Below, in pieces: positions 8,748 through 18,554 of a stretch of 64,000 bases of DNA. Origin of the DNA: Litoribacterium kuwaitense (GTDB lineage: Bacteria > Bacillota > Bacilli > Bacillales > DSM-28697); contig NZ_JAALFC010000019.1 of assembly GCF_011058155.1 (NCBI RefSeq), positions 1 through 64,000 on the forward strand, read 5' to 3'. The notes below the pieces were generated by a model. The model was not told the origin of the DNA and made no database searches. It was given only the letters and a program-made list of their open reading frames with translations. Position 1 is the stretch's first letter. Every line of letters starts with the position of its first letter. Position numbers and translations under genes: made by a program.

Positions 8748-11330
8748 TTAATATAACAGTTGTTCAAAATCTTCATCTGATAATTCACTTAACCATTGGT
8801 CAGAAGAGAGCAGTTCATCTTGTAGGCGTTTTTTACGCTCGATCACTTCATTAATCCGTTCTTCGAGTGTCCCTTGAACGAGTAACCGATGCACGTGTAC
8901 GTCATTTGTTTGTCCAATGCGATGGGCACGATCTGTGGCCTGGCTCTCAACAGCAGGATTCCACCAGCGATCGTAATGAATAACGTGGCTCGCTCTCGTT
9001 AAGTTCAACCCTGTCCCGCCTGCTCTAAGCGATAAAATCATTGCGGGGCATTCGCCTTTTTGGAAGGACTGAATCATTTTTGCTCTTTGGTGAGCGGGAA
9101 CAGACCCAGAGAGAAATGGGACATGCTTTTGCCAATGCTCAAGCAGCATTTGTTGAAGCAGCTCTCCCATTGATTTAAATTGTGTGAAAATGATTGTCGA
9201 CTGACCAGCTGCGTAAATATCCGCGAGTAACTTTCGTGCTTCATCCATTTTTAATGAAAGTCCCTCATCTAATCGTTTATATGACGGTTGCACAAGTCCA
9301 GGATGGTCACAAATTTGTTTTAGCTTTGTAATCATCGCTAAAATGACGCCTCTACGTCGAATGCCAGACTCTTGCCTAACGGTTTGCAGTGCATAATCCG
9401 CCCACTGTTGATACAAGGTCGCTTGAATGGGCGAGAGTTTGCACATGACTGTATTTTCGTGTTTACCAGGCAATGATAGCTCAGGAAGCTCCGCCTTCGT
9501 GCGCCTGAGCAAGAAAGGGGAGATGAGCGCCTTTAATGTTTGCAGGCGCTCGAGGTCGTCATTTTTTTCATAAGGAAGGACGAAGCGCTCATGAAACTGT
9601 ACGCGTGACCCTAAATAACCTGGGTTGACTAAGTCCATCAGAGCCCACATTTCCCGCAGACGATTTTCAACAGGGGTGCCAGTCAAAGCAACCTTCTGCT
9701 GACTTTGTAATGCTTTTACTGCCCTTGACTGGCGGGTTTGGGCATTTTTAATATGCTGTGCCTCATCGACGCAGACGATCTCCCACTGAATGTCTTTCAG
9801 CCAGTGATAATCTTGGACGACAACACCGTATGTCGTAATTATGACTTGGTGCGATAAAATCTCCGTGGTCGCATGCTCGTCTTTCAGTCGGTGCTGTCCG
9901 TGATGGGTATAAATCGATAAAAAGGGTACAAATTTATCCAACTCCGACACCCAATGGCTGAGGAGCGACGTAGGTACGACGAGTAGAAAAGGTGCCTTTG
10001 TAGTGCTTTGTTTAGCAATATACGCTAGAAATGCGGATATTTGTACCGTTTTTCCGAGGCCCATATCATCAGCTAGGCAGCCGCCAAGCCCCCACGACTT
10101 CAGCTGCACGAGCCAATCGACTCCTTCTTTTTGATACGGACGAAGCTTGCCTTGAAATTCATCAGGAATCGTCACTTCAGGAGATGAACGATGACGCAGC
10201 TGATGGATGAGAGAACGATACTTTTCCGGCGTGCTTGGATCAAGCATAATATCTAATTCTTCTTCTCCGTCTGTCTGATCTGACGTGTACACCTTGCCAG
10301 CGACCAAATCCGCTAGCGATAGCCCTTTAGATTGCAAGAATGTGAGTCGTCTTTGAATTGCTTGCAAATCTGTAGGGTCCATTAACAGCCATTCGTCCCC
10401 CCATTTGAACAACCGGTGCCCTTCCTCCAAAAGCTGGCGGAATGCTTCTTCATCCATTGCCCCCTCTTCAACAGACAGCGTCCAGTCGAAATGAAAATAC
10501 GAGTCAGCTTTGACGGTATCTTCTTGTACGTACGGAGATACTTGAATACCGAATTGCGGAGGGCGTGCCCCGCGCCAATCAGAGGGAAAAAATACAGGAA
10601 TATCAGCAGAAAGCAATTGTGGGCTCGTGAATGTCAGGAACTCGACGGCTTCTTTTTCATCAAGCTCAAGTGTCTCAAACGACCTCGGTAGGTGAAGATG
10701 GTCAGGCAGTTCTCGGAGAGCGAGCTTTAAATACGTCGCATGCCACCAGCTCTGCCAAGACGCTGGGACGTCCTCGATCGAAGCGTTTAAAGGGGTGATC
10801 ATGTTTTGCGTTTTTTTATCGCATGCCACCACCTCTAACCGCCAAGACAATTTTGCATCGGGTTCATATAAGCGGACGCCAAGCTGAAAAGGCATCATTT
10901 GGTTTGAAGTCTGTTCGTTTTGCACAGGTGAGAATGTGTTCCGCTTGTTTTGTAAGCGAATCACGGCATCATACCAAGCCCAATGAGAAGGGGTTACTTT
11001 TGCAGATTCAAGGTTTTCTCCTTGCAAAAGAGCCTGAATGACCTTTGCATCATGCTCTAGGCGGTCGTATGCATCAGTTTTTTGGATGTTAAGTGTAGAC
11101 GGCTTGTCACGTGTTTGGAGAAAATCAATCGCTGTCGATGGGTCTAAAGAAATGCTCCGACCATCGTGTGATATTGTAGTGGCTGCGCCGTAAAATGAAC
11201 CGGGATGCTTGGAAAAAAGCAACGAATGCCATGTATATGAAAACGTTTTGGATTCAGGCTGAGAGCACTGAAGAATGAGACGGTGCTGTGAGTCCAGTTG
11301 AGCATCTAGACACACGGTCAGTAATTTCAT
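8748..11330 (-). CDS. SNF2-family DEAD/DEAH helicase
   Basis: An approximately 860-residue Swi2/Snf2-type ATPase. The N-terminal 390 residues are the poorly conserved regulatory part seen in bacterial SNF2 proteins. The motor follows: Walker A DDMGLGKT, Walker B VDEAQH, TGTPVENR (motif III), then the second RecA lobe ending with SLRAGGTGLNLT and the arginine finger region QATDRAHRIGQ. It probably remodels protein-DNA complexes, but the bacterial members are poorly characterised. I favour the ATG at 11330 because GGAG lies 11 bases upstream; GTG 11342 and ATG 11339 are alternatives with worse spacing. Its start lies 25 bases after the end of the EcsB gene on the same strand. Confidence 0.92.
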   Translation of the reverse strand: MKLLTVCLDAQLDSQHRLILQCSQPESKTFSYTWHSLLFSKHPGSFYGAATTISHDGRSISLDPSTAIDFLQTRDKPSTLNIQKTDAYDRLEHDAKVIQALLQGENLESAKVTPSHWAWYDAVIRLQNKRNTFSPVQNEQTSNQMMPFQLGVRLYEPDAKLSWRLEVVACDKKTQNMITPLNASIEDVPASWQSWWHATYLKLALRELPDHLHLPRSFETLELDEKEAVEFLTFTSPQLLSADIPVFFPSDWRGARPPQFGIQVSPYVQEDTVKADSYFHFDWTLSVEEGAMDEEAFRQLLEEGHRLFKWGDEWLLMDPTDLQAIQRRLTFLQSKGLSLADLVAGKVYTSDQTDGEEELDIMLDPSTPEKYRSLIHQLRHRSSPEVTIPDEFQGKLRPYQKEGVDWLVQLKSWGLGGCLADDMGLGKTVQISAFLAYIAKQSTTKAPFLLVVPTSLLSHWVSELDKFVPFLSIYTHHGQHRLKDEHATTEILSHQVIITTYGVVVQDYHWLKDIQWEIVCVDEAQHIKNAQTRQSRAVKALQSQQKVALTGTPVENRLREMWALMDLVNPGYLGSRVQFHERFVLPYEKNDDLERLQTLKALISPFLLRRTKAELPELSLPGKHENTVMCKLSPIQATLYQQWADYALQTVRQESGIRRRGVILAMITKLKQICDHPGLVQPSYKRLDEGLSLKMDEARKLLADIYAAGQSTIIFTQFKSMGELLQQMLLEHWQKHVPFLSGSVPAHQRAKMIQSFQKGECPAMILSLRAGGTGLNLTRASHVIHYDRWWNPAVESQATDRAHRIGQTNDVHVHRLLVQGTLEERINEVIERKKRLQDELLSSDQWLSELSDEDFEQLLY

Positions 11331-11354
11331 GAAGACCATCACTCCGAAAATAGA

Positions 11355-12458
11355 TTAAAGCAGGAGCCGTACTACTACGCCACCGGCCATAACGATGAAG
11401 ACAAAAGAAACGATTGGTGTGATCACACGGTCGTGTGCTGGCATTTTGACTTCAGCAGGCCATGGAAACAATTGCAGAAAACTTTGGGAAAAGAAGTAAG
11501 ACCAAAGAGAGTGAATGTACTGGGCGACAATTAAAGTCACTGCAATGGTAAGGACAATAGCAATCCACATAGGTGAGATCAATGTGCCAATGAAGCCTAG
11601 ACCTAAAATGACAAGTACAGGAAGAATGAGATGGATATGCCGCAACAGCCACCGTGTAAATACGATGAAAAGCAGACCATGTGGCGTATTCGCCCTCATA
11701 TTGTGTAACGGGATGCGGCTTAAAACTTTGCTTGGTTTCGGTGGACGTAAGGATTCGCTAAAGGCATTTTTTGCTCCCCAGAAAATCAACCGAACAAAGC
11801 GCGTAGCAAGCCGATTTTCTATATCTAGCCAATGGTTATATCCTAACTTTTCCACAGTCACTGTAAGGTCCCTCCTGCTTATGATGATTCCAACCAAAAG
11901 CACAATCGCGGTAGCAACCCAAATCCACCCTGTAAACAGTAACAATAGAAGTGGAACAAAAAAGATGAGACCGATCCAACGCCATGTTCGCGTTTGGCCG
12001 CTCCAAGCCATCCGATATACTTTAAAGGAAAGCAAAAAAGAAAGCAAGAAGGCGAGGTTCGGTAAAGGCTGAAAGTGCCACAATGGGAGCAAAATGAACC
12101 ATATGGCTAAAAGACGCACGAACTCAAAGTATACCATACGTCGTGTCCCGATATCTAAAAGCTGTTGAAGAATGCCTTGCTGTCTGGCGATGAATAAGGC
12201 ATCAGCATCGGCAAAATATGATCGAAAGCTCGTCGGCCACGCGAGCAAGGCGAAAAGAAGCGCAAATACCCATAAGGGAAGATTGGTCAAGGCTGCTGGC
12301 GGTGAAATATACATGTTCACCCAGCCAAAGCTCATGGCAACTATCGCTGGAATAATGAGATAAAGCGCAATCACCCAGTCCACCATCGATCGAATCAATG
12401 TTTTTTGCTCTTTTCTCCAGACCGATCGTCTCTTTATATAAAGGTCACGAGCGAGCAT
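11355..12458 (-). CDS. ecsB: ABC transporter permease EcsB
   Basis: A 367-residue membrane protein rich in hydrophobic segments, encoded directly after an EcsA-type ATPase with 14 bases of overlap. The N-terminal YIKRRSVWRKEQKTLIRSMVDWV and the pattern of paired membrane helices fit EcsB. In Bacillus subtilis EcsAB affects protein secretion, regulated intramembrane proteolysis and competence; its substrate is still debated. It is somewhat shorter than the roughly 400-residue B. subtilis protein. The identification rests on the gene pair and topology rather than catalytic motifs. Confidence 0.8.
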   Translation of the reverse strand: MLARDLYIKRRSVWRKEQKTLIRSMVDWVIALYLIIPAIVAMSFGWVNMYISPPAALTNLPLWVFALLFALLAWPTSFRSYFADADALFIARQQGILQQLLDIGTRRMVYFEFVRLLAIWFILLPLWHFQPLPNLAFLLSFLLSFKVYRMAWSGQTRTWRWIGLIFFVPLLLLLFTGWIWVATAIVLLVGIIISRRDLTVTVEKLGYNHWLDIENRLATRFVRLIFWGAKNAFSESLRPPKPSKVLSRIPLHNMRANTPHGLLFIVFTRWLLRHIHLILPVLVILGLGFIGTLISPMWIAIVLTIAVTLIVAQYIHSLWSYFFSQSFLQLFPWPAEVKMPAHDRVITPIVSFVFIVMAGGVVVRLLL

Positions 12459-13158
12459 TCGGATCGCCTCCTTGATGTAGTTGACGGAAACAATCCATTA
12501 ATGCGCCGTTGTGGAGACCAGTTGCAGTTTGAATGTCAGTAAGTGTTCCTGAAGCCAGCATACGTTTATGACCAAGGATTATAAAACGTTCACAGTACTT
12601 TTCTGCTATATCAATTAAATGTGTACACATGAGCACGCTTTTCCCTTCCGTTACTTCGTTGGCAAGGAGGTGGAGAAGGTGATCGTTGGCAATCGGATCT
12701 AGTCCCATAAATGGCTCATCGACGATATATAAATGCGGTGTTGGAAGCTTAGCGAGAATAATCATCAACTTTTGCTGCATCCCTTTTGAAAATTCAGTCG
12801 GATAACGATGCATCGCTGCCTCCATTTCAAAAAGCTTGATGAGTCGCTCGGCTTCTTGTTGCCAATCTTCCAACTGATAAGCCGCTGCACAAAGCTCAAG
12901 GTGCTCATAAAAGGTCAGCGCATGATAAATGATCGGGCGCTCTGGAATGTACCCAATCCGCAATCCTTCTTTTGTTGTTAACGTTCCCTGAGAACCATCG
13001 TGGAGTGACAACAGACGCTTAATCGTCGTCGATTTCCCGGCGCCATTGCTTCCGAGCAGCCCTATCCATTGTCCTTCTTCAATCGTAAACTGAACATCAT
13101 AGATGATCGGATCATTTTCCTTATAATAGATGCGTTCAAAATCTGCTTTTAACAGCAT
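12445..13158 (-). CDS. ecsA: ABC transporter ATPase EcsA
   Basis: A 237-residue ATP-binding subunit. Walker A is GSNGAGKST, the signature region is reduced to FSKGMQQKLMII, and Walker B is LYIVDEPFMGLDP, followed by the His switch in MCTHL. I place the start at ATG 13158 because AGGACGG lies six bases upstream; a TTG two codons earlier would run into that site. The reading frame overlaps EcsB by 14 bases, so the two are co-translated. The pair powers a transporter linked to secretion and membrane proteolysis. Confidence 0.85.
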   Translation of the reverse strand: MLLKADFERIYYKENDPIIYDVQFTIEEGQWIGLLGSNGAGKSTTIKRLLSLHDGSQGTLTTKEGLRIGYIPERPIIYHALTFYEHLELCAAAYQLEDWQQEAERLIKLFEMEAAMHRYPTEFSKGMQQKLMIILAKLPTPHLYIVDEPFMGLDPIANDHLLHLLANEVTEGKSVLMCTHLIDIAEKYCERFIILGHKRMLASGTLTDIQTATGLHNGALMDCFRQLHQGGDPNARS

Positions 13159-13426
13159 GATCAACCGTCCTTTTTATGTGTAGCGTACAAACTACAATGA
13201 TCTACGTGTAATGGGATTCCAAGGTTTCAAACAGACAAGCATTCATGCTTGAACAACTTGTAAACGCGAGAGTAAAAAGTATGTAATTCCACGCTCATGA
13301 CATAAGAATAAGATGAAATGCTTGTCGGATCGCATAGCTAAAGTGACGAATCCATGCGTCTATGATAGCACATCAAGCAGTGTAGCCTTGTTTGTGCATC
13401 TTCTGTTCCTCATTTACATGATGCGT

Positions 13427-13432
13427 TATAAT
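13427..13432 (+). promoter_or_regulatory. -10 element for topB
   Basis: TATAAT lies 22 bases before the topB start codon. No good -35 hexamer is at the expected distance, so this is a candidate only. Confidence 0.35.
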
Positions 13433-13454
13433 GGAGAATGGAGGGAATTAGACT

Positions 13455-15539
13455 ATGAAATCACTTATTTTAGCGGAAAAGCCGAGTGTGGCAAAAGAGA
13501 TTGCCCGTGTGCTTGGCTGTCAGCAAAAGAATAAAAATTATATCGAAGGCTCGAACTACGTTGTCACGTGGGCACTCGGTCATTTGGTTGAGTTAAAAAC
13601 CCCTGAAGATTATGATAAACGATACCAGACGTGGCGTATGGACGATTTGCCGATTATGCCAAAAGAAATGAAGAAAAAAATTATCCCTGGCTCTAAAGCG
13701 CAGTTTTTTGCCATTAAAAAGTTAGCCGAACGGAAGGATTTAAAAGAACTCATCATCGCCACTGATGCGGGGCGCGAAGGGGAGCTTGTTGCCCGCTGGA
13801 TTATGGAAATGGTTCACTGGAAAAAGCCTTTTAAGCGGCTGTGGATTTCTTCGCAAACCGACCAAGCGATTAAGCAAGGCTTTAAACAGTTAAAAAATGG
13901 TCGCGATTTTGATCGTCTTTATCAATCGGCTGTGTGCCGTTCTGAGGCAGATTGGCTCGTTGGCTTGAATATTTCGCGAGCGCTGACGACGAAATATGAT
14001 GAGCCGCTGTCCGCTGGACGTGTGCAAACGCCGACGTTGGCGTCTGTGTATGAGCGCGACAAAGCCATTCAAGCGTTTAAGCCAAAAGAGTATTGGACAG
14101 TTTCGGCAACAATAGGGCAAGTCGATGCGCAATGGGATAGCGAGAAAGGACCGCGCTTGTTTGATAAAGCGCAAGCTGAAGCGATTCAAACTGAGGTGAC
14201 GAATCAAGAAGGAAAGGTCATTTCCGTCCGTAAAAAGACGGTTTCCGATCAGCCGCCATTGCCTTATGATTTAACTGAGCTGCAGCGTGATGCGAATCAA
14301 CGGTTTAATTATTCAGCTAAGAAAACGTTAAATGTGCTGCAGACGCTCTATGAACGTTATAAAGTCGTCACGTATCCCCGAACAGATTCTAAATACTTGT
14401 CCTCTGATCTCGTTCCGACGTTAGCCGGCAAGCTGAAAGCAATCGAAGGCCATTACAAAGACGAGGTGCGCCCAGTACGCGCAAAGCCGAACGTTTCTAA
14501 ACGGGCTGTGAACGACAGCAAGGTTACCGATCACCACGCGATCATCGTAACAGAAGAACGCGCCAATCTAGCAGCGATGCAACAAGATGAACGAAACATT
14601 TATGACCTCGTCGCACGTCGCTTCATCGCCTTATTTCACGGACCAGCCAAGGCGGAAACAGTGAAGGCGACCTTAAAGGTTGGGAAGCACACGTTTCAAG
14701 CATCCGGCCGGAAAGAAATTGATGCAGGCTATAAACAAGTGTTCGGCAAAGGTAATGACGAGGAAGAAAACCCCGCCGTCGCGAAGCTGTCGGAAGGACA
14801 GACCCTCGCTGTGACGCACGTGCGTTTAAAATCGTGCTTGACTGAGGCACCGAAAAAGTTTAGTGAGGCTGACTTGTTAGCGACAATGGACAAATACGGA
14901 TTAGGCACGCCAGCGACTCGCGCCGACATTATCGAAAAATTAATTAAAAGTGACTCGATGGAGTTAACGAATCATCGGTTAACCGTCACTAAAAAAGGAA
15001 AGCAATTGCTCGATCTCGTCGATGATGAATTAACGTCGCCAGAGCTCACAGCTTCGTGGGAAAAGGAGCTTGAGGCAATCGCCAGGGGCAAAGGGAACGC
15101 TACAGCGTTTATGGCTAATATTCGCGAGAAAACAAAAACGCTTGTCACAAATGTTCGCAACAGCGACAAAACGTATGTTGCCCACAACCTAACAGGATCA
15201 AAATGTCCTGAATGTGGATCGCTCTTAAAAGAGAGAAACGGACGGAATGGCAAGATGCTCGTCTGTTCCAGCCGTGAATGCTCGTATCGAAGACAGAAAG
15301 ATCCAATGCTGTCCAACCGCCGTTGCCCACAATGTAAAAAGAAAATGGAGATGCATAACGGAAAAGCCGGGCGCTATTTTCAATGCAAACGTTGCAATGT
15401 CGTCGAAAAGGCAGAGGATAAAAAGAAAAAAGTGAATAAGCGCGAAGAAAAAAAGCTATTGAATCAATATAAAAAAGAAGAGCCTCTTGGAAACAGCCTT
15501 GCTGACGCATTAAAGCAGGCAATGAAAGATAAAGAGTAA
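13455..15539 (+). CDS. topB: DNA topoisomerase III
   Basis: A 694-residue type IA topoisomerase that decatenates and relaxes DNA. The Toprim domain opens with AEKPSVAKEIARVLG and contains the metal site in TDAGREGEL. The catalytic tyrosine sits in the conserved TYPRTDSKYL near residue 310. The typical GLGTPATRADIIEKL motif follows. The C-terminus carries two four-cysteine zinc ribbons (CPEC...C and CPQC...CKRC) and a basic tail. The ATG has GGAGGG about nine bases upstream. The length and motif order match Bacillus TopB. The gene stands alone between EcsA and an acetyltransferase. Confidence 0.96.
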   Translation: MKSLILAEKPSVAKEIARVLGCQQKNKNYIEGSNYVVTWALGHLVELKTPEDYDKRYQTWRMDDLPIMPKEMKKKIIPGSKAQFFAIKKLAERKDLKELIIATDAGREGELVARWIMEMVHWKKPFKRLWISSQTDQAIKQGFKQLKNGRDFDRLYQSAVCRSEADWLVGLNISRALTTKYDEPLSAGRVQTPTLASVYERDKAIQAFKPKEYWTVSATIGQVDAQWDSEKGPRLFDKAQAEAIQTEVTNQEGKVISVRKKTVSDQPPLPYDLTELQRDANQRFNYSAKKTLNVLQTLYERYKVVTYPRTDSKYLSSDLVPTLAGKLKAIEGHYKDEVRPVRAKPNVSKRAVNDSKVTDHHAIIVTEERANLAAMQQDERNIYDLVARRFIALFHGPAKAETVKATLKVGKHTFQASGRKEIDAGYKQVFGKGNDEEENPAVAKLSEGQTLAVTHVRLKSCLTEAPKKFSEADLLATMDKYGLGTPATRADIIEKLIKSDSMELTNHRLTVTKKGKQLLDLVDDELTSPELTASWEKELEAIARGKGNATAFMANIREKTKTLVTNVRNSDKTYVAHNLTGSKCPECGSLLKERNGRNGKMLVCSSRECSYRRQKDPMLSNRRCPQCKKKMEMHNGKAGRYFQCKRCNVVEKAEDKKKKVNKREEKKLLNQYKKEEPLGNSLADALKQAMKDKE

Positions 15540-15546
15540 TTAAGAG

Positions 15547-15579
15547 AAGGCAGTCTTGGCTCAAGTCAAGGCTGCTTCT
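15547..15579 (+). terminator. Hairpin between topB and GNAT gene
   Basis: The arms GGCAGTCTTG and CAAGGCTGC (one G-U pair) form a hairpin right after the topB stop. Only a short T-rich tail follows. It may attenuate rather than fully terminate. Confidence 0.45.
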
Positions 15580-15600
15580 CAACGAAGGAGTGCGAAACAT

Positions 15601-16146
15601 TTGAATATTTGGGAAGGAAAGAAAGTCCGTTTACGATCGATGGAGCCTGAGGATTGGCAGGTTTTTCATGAGAACGACCGAGATTCCGAAGCGGCACGCG
15701 CGGCCCATATGATTTATTTTCCTAGGTCAGCAGCTGGAACGAAGGCGTGGTCGGAACAACAGGCCACACAAGATGCAGAGGGAGACAATAAGATGCTCGT
15801 GATCGAAACGGTCGAGGGTGTCGTGGTCGGAAACATTAATTCCCATTCGTGCGATCCGAGGCAAGGTGTGATGAAATACGGCCTTGGCGTGTTTGCCGAG
15901 CATAGACAACAAGGCTACGCGAGCGAAGCGATTCGGCTATTATTACGGTACTATTTTGAAGAGTTGCGCTATGAGAAATGCGTTGCCCACGTTTACGCCT
16001 TTAATACAGCCTCTTGTCTTTTGCATGAGCGCCTCGGTTTTACGAAGGAAGGCGTGCTGCGTAGCATGATTTACACAGAAGGAAAGCGATATGATGAATA
16101 TATTTACGGAATGCTACGAGAGGAATTTCAAGGGGATTTTGCATAA
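15601..16146 (+). CDS. GNAT N-acetyltransferase, RimJ/RimL type
   Basis: An N-acetyltransferase of about 181 residues. The order is typical of RimJ/RimL: VRLRSMEPEDW at the start, YGLGVFAEHRQQGYASEAI (the acetyl-CoA pyrophosphate loop) in the middle, and ASCLLHERLGFTKEGVLR near the end. I choose the TTG at 15601 because AAGGAG lies ten bases upstream and the family homology starts there; the upstream open codons run into the topB terminator hairpin. The acceptor could be a protein N-terminus, an antibiotic or a small molecule. Confidence 0.85.
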   Translation: MNIWEGKKVRLRSMEPEDWQVFHENDRDSEAARAAHMIYFPRSAAGTKAWSEQQATQDAEGDNKMLVIETVEGVVVGNINSHSCDPRQGVMKYGLGVFAEHRQQGYASEAIRLLLRYYFEELRYEKCVAHVYAFNTASCLLHERLGFTKEGVLRSMIYTEGKRYDEYIYGMLREEFQGDFA

Positions 16147-16157
16147 TCCCCTTTTTT
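16130..16157 (+). terminator. Terminator of GNAT gene
   Basis: Arms AAGGGGATT and AATCCCCTT are followed by six T. The stem includes the last codons and stop of the acetyltransferase. Confidence 0.85.
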
Positions 16158-16188
16158 CACTGATTTTCATCAAGAATCATGGTAAAAT

Positions 16189-16203
16189 TTGAAAGCGCTT
16201 GCA
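16189..16203 (+). promoter_or_regulatory. CcpA cre site
   Basis: TTGAAAGCGCTTGCA fits the cre consensus WTGNAANCGNWNNCW at every position. It lies about 90 bases before the AraC-type regulator that heads the second importer and GH10 cluster. This indicates carbon catabolite repression of the island. Confidence 0.75.
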
Positions 16204-16292
16204 GTAAATGAGAGCTTTTTCAAACGCAATCGATTGATTTTTGGAATGTAAGATCAGTAGCAGCTTGCTTTTAGTGAAGGGAGTTTGTGGAG

Positions 16293-18554
16293 ATGGCATT
16301 AAAAAACGTTAAGGACCCTTTATTTTATAAATATCTTCTATCATACATTTTCGTTTTAGGCTTGCCAATCATTATTATTTGGTTCACGTTATTTTCAGAT
16401 ACCCTTCATAAGATAGAGGATTTAGGTGCCGAAGCGAACCGAAAGATGATTTCACAGCTTTCGGAAAGGATTGATACAGAGTTTAGCGACATGATGAAAA
16501 TATCAAGTAAACTGTCCTACTTCACCGGGTTATATCGTGCGTCTCCTGTTGAGTCAACGCGGAGTCTTGAAAATCGCAGTTTGTTAAATTCGGTCATTAA
16601 TTCTGAATTTATCGATGAGTTAATTATATATAACTTCAATAAAGAAACGCTGATATCAGACAAAACGTCATACCATATGGAGATATTTGCGAGCACTTAT
16701 GATTTTTCGCAATGGACAGCTGGTGATGTGTTTGCTGAAATGCAACAGGTGACAAAACCGCAACTATCTGTTGTCCACAAGGTAGATCCAAGTGGAGAAA
16801 AAGTAAAGCAATTCGTCTACTTTGTTCCAATTCCCATTAATGCAGTGTATCCACAAGGTATCGCAATGTTCATGATTCAAGAAAGCGCCATCACGCAATT
16901 ACTGCAAACGACGACAAACCAACAAGGGAATGCATTTATGACAAATGCGTCAGGGAAAGTTTTGACTTCATTAAATCCAGTGGACGCTTTATCTACATAC
17001 GCTTTTGACCAGCTAAGCTCTTTAGAGAACAAAACAGAGGCGCAGTTCAAGTATAACGATATTAACTATCAAGCATTTTTGGAAACATCTTCGTTTAATG
17101 GCTATCATTATGTAACCATTATCCCTCAAGAAGAACTGATGAAGGATGTTCATCAAATTAGAGATCGGGGAGTGATCGTACTCATCCTCATCCTGGTCAT
17201 CGGGTCAATCATCATCTTTATGTTAATGAAAATGAATTTTATTCCATTAAAAGAACTAATTAAGTATGCTGAATCAAAGTGGGGGTATGTGCAGGCCAAT
17301 TCGTCGAAAGGCATTGGGAAGATACATGATGCTTTGCAACGGGCGGACCAATTGGGAACTGAGATGAAGGAAAAATTAGAGAAAACAAAACCAGCATTAA
17401 GGCAGCAAATGCTAGGTGATCTCTTAAGAGGCATGTTTGATGATGTTGATACTTTTAATGAAGCGGGAAAAGAGATTGACATCCGGCTAGACTGTCATCC
17501 GGTTGAGGTGGCTGTCATTGCACTTCCCGATGTCCTAGAAAGTAAGTCATCCATCTTATCCAAGCTTGAAAGCGCCGGTCGTTCTTTGCCGATACAATCT
17601 ATTTATGTAGTCAGCTTGATTGAACAAAGTCGCCTAGCGGTCATTATGCAGACTGGGGACAAGGTAAAGATCAACAAGCACTTTTGGACACAGTTTCATG
17701 AGGGGATTGTGGAACAGCTTGGTGTTGTTCCGACCATCGGTGTAGGAAGATCAAGCAGCGAGTTGAAGCAAGTACCAATGTCATATTTAGAAGCATCGTC
17801 TGCCCTGAATGAAGCAAGTAGGTCTGGCCAAGAGGCGGAACAAGTGATGATGTTTGAAAGCATGTCATCATTAGAAGATGAACAGCCTCAAGACCATCTT
17901 CACCTTGATGTAGACGAGCTAAGGCAGCTTTTGCTCACGGGAAAGATTTCCGAAGCAAGGGCATTCGTATCTGAGTATATCAACTTAATTATGAACGAAG
18001 GCAGTACGTTGTTTAGAGCGACCTGTCAGTGCTTTGATGTGTTGAACACGGTAAGACGAACACTTTATGACATGCCAGGAATTAACCAACAGTTTGTAAA
18101 GTTCCCTGACATTATCTCCTTAGCGCAAATTGATACGATTAAAGAGCTCGGCAATGAAGTTTTTTTAGTCGTTGACGATACTTTAAAACAAATAGAGAGT
18201 GTGATCAGTGACGACCTTGAAGCGGATATGTTAAAAACGGTCACTCGATATTTGCAGGATCGGATGATGGACGCCAATTTTTCCATTCAAACAATGGCTG
18301 AAGAACTTTCATGGTCACCATCTCATTTGCGAAGAAAATTTAAAGATATGACAGGCATGACGATTTCCAATTACGTAAATGAATTAAGAATGAACAAGGC
18401 AAAAGAGCTACTCGTTGAAACAGATCAACCAGTTTATGAGATCGTCAAGAGAGTTGGCTATAATGATGTTTCAAGTTTTATACGAAAGTTTAAGCAAGAA
18501 TCAAAGATGACACCAGGCGAATATCGAAAAGCAGAGCGGATGAGAAATATGTAA
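16293..18554 (+). CDS. Membrane-bound AraC-family regulator (YesS-like)
   Basis: A transcription regulator of about 753 residues with its own sensor. A membrane helix (about 15-35) is followed by an extracytoplasmic domain of about 250 residues and a second helix (about 290-315, RGVIVLILILVIGSIIIFML). A long cytoplasmic linker leads to a C-terminal AraC helix-turn-helix pair (MAEELSWSPSHLRRKFKDMTG, VGYNDVSSFIRKFKQES). I choose the ATG at 16293 because AAGGGAG sits nine bases upstream; the GTG two codons earlier is too close. The neighbouring LplB/YtcP/LplA importer and GH10 gene are its likely targets. A perfect cre site lies upstream. Confidence 0.88.
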   Translation: MALKNVKDPLFYKYLLSYIFVLGLPIIIIWFTLFSDTLHKIEDLGAEANRKMISQLSERIDTEFSDMMKISSKLSYFTGLYRASPVESTRSLENRSLLNSVINSEFIDELIIYNFNKETLISDKTSYHMEIFASTYDFSQWTAGDVFAEMQQVTKPQLSVVHKVDPSGEKVKQFVYFVPIPINAVYPQGIAMFMIQESAITQLLQTTTNQQGNAFMTNASGKVLTSLNPVDALSTYAFDQLSSLENKTEAQFKYNDINYQAFLETSSFNGYHYVTIIPQEELMKDVHQIRDRGVIVLILILVIGSIIIFMLMKMNFIPLKELIKYAESKWGYVQANSSKGIGKIHDALQRADQLGTEMKEKLEKTKPALRQQMLGDLLRGMFDDVDTFNEAGKEIDIRLDCHPVEVAVIALPDVLESKSSILSKLESAGRSLPIQSIYVVSLIEQSRLAVIMQTGDKVKINKHFWTQFHEGIVEQLGVVPTIGVGRSSSELKQVPMSYLEASSALNEASRSGQEAEQVMMFESMSSLEDEQPQDHLHLDVDELRQLLLTGKISEARAFVSEYINLIMNEGSTLFRATCQCFDVLNTVRRTLYDMPGINQQFVKFPDIISLAQIDTIKELGNEVFLVVDDTLKQIESVISDDLEADMLKTVTRYLQDRMMDANFSIQTMAEELSWSPSHLRRKFKDMTGMTISNYVNELRMNKAKELLVETDQPVYEIVKRVGYNDVSSFIRKFKQESKMTPGEYRKAERMRNM

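Noticed and set aside
13313-13534. Open frame overlapping the start of topB
   Set aside because: It crosses the topB promoter and start in another phase and has no ribosome site or protein-like pattern.
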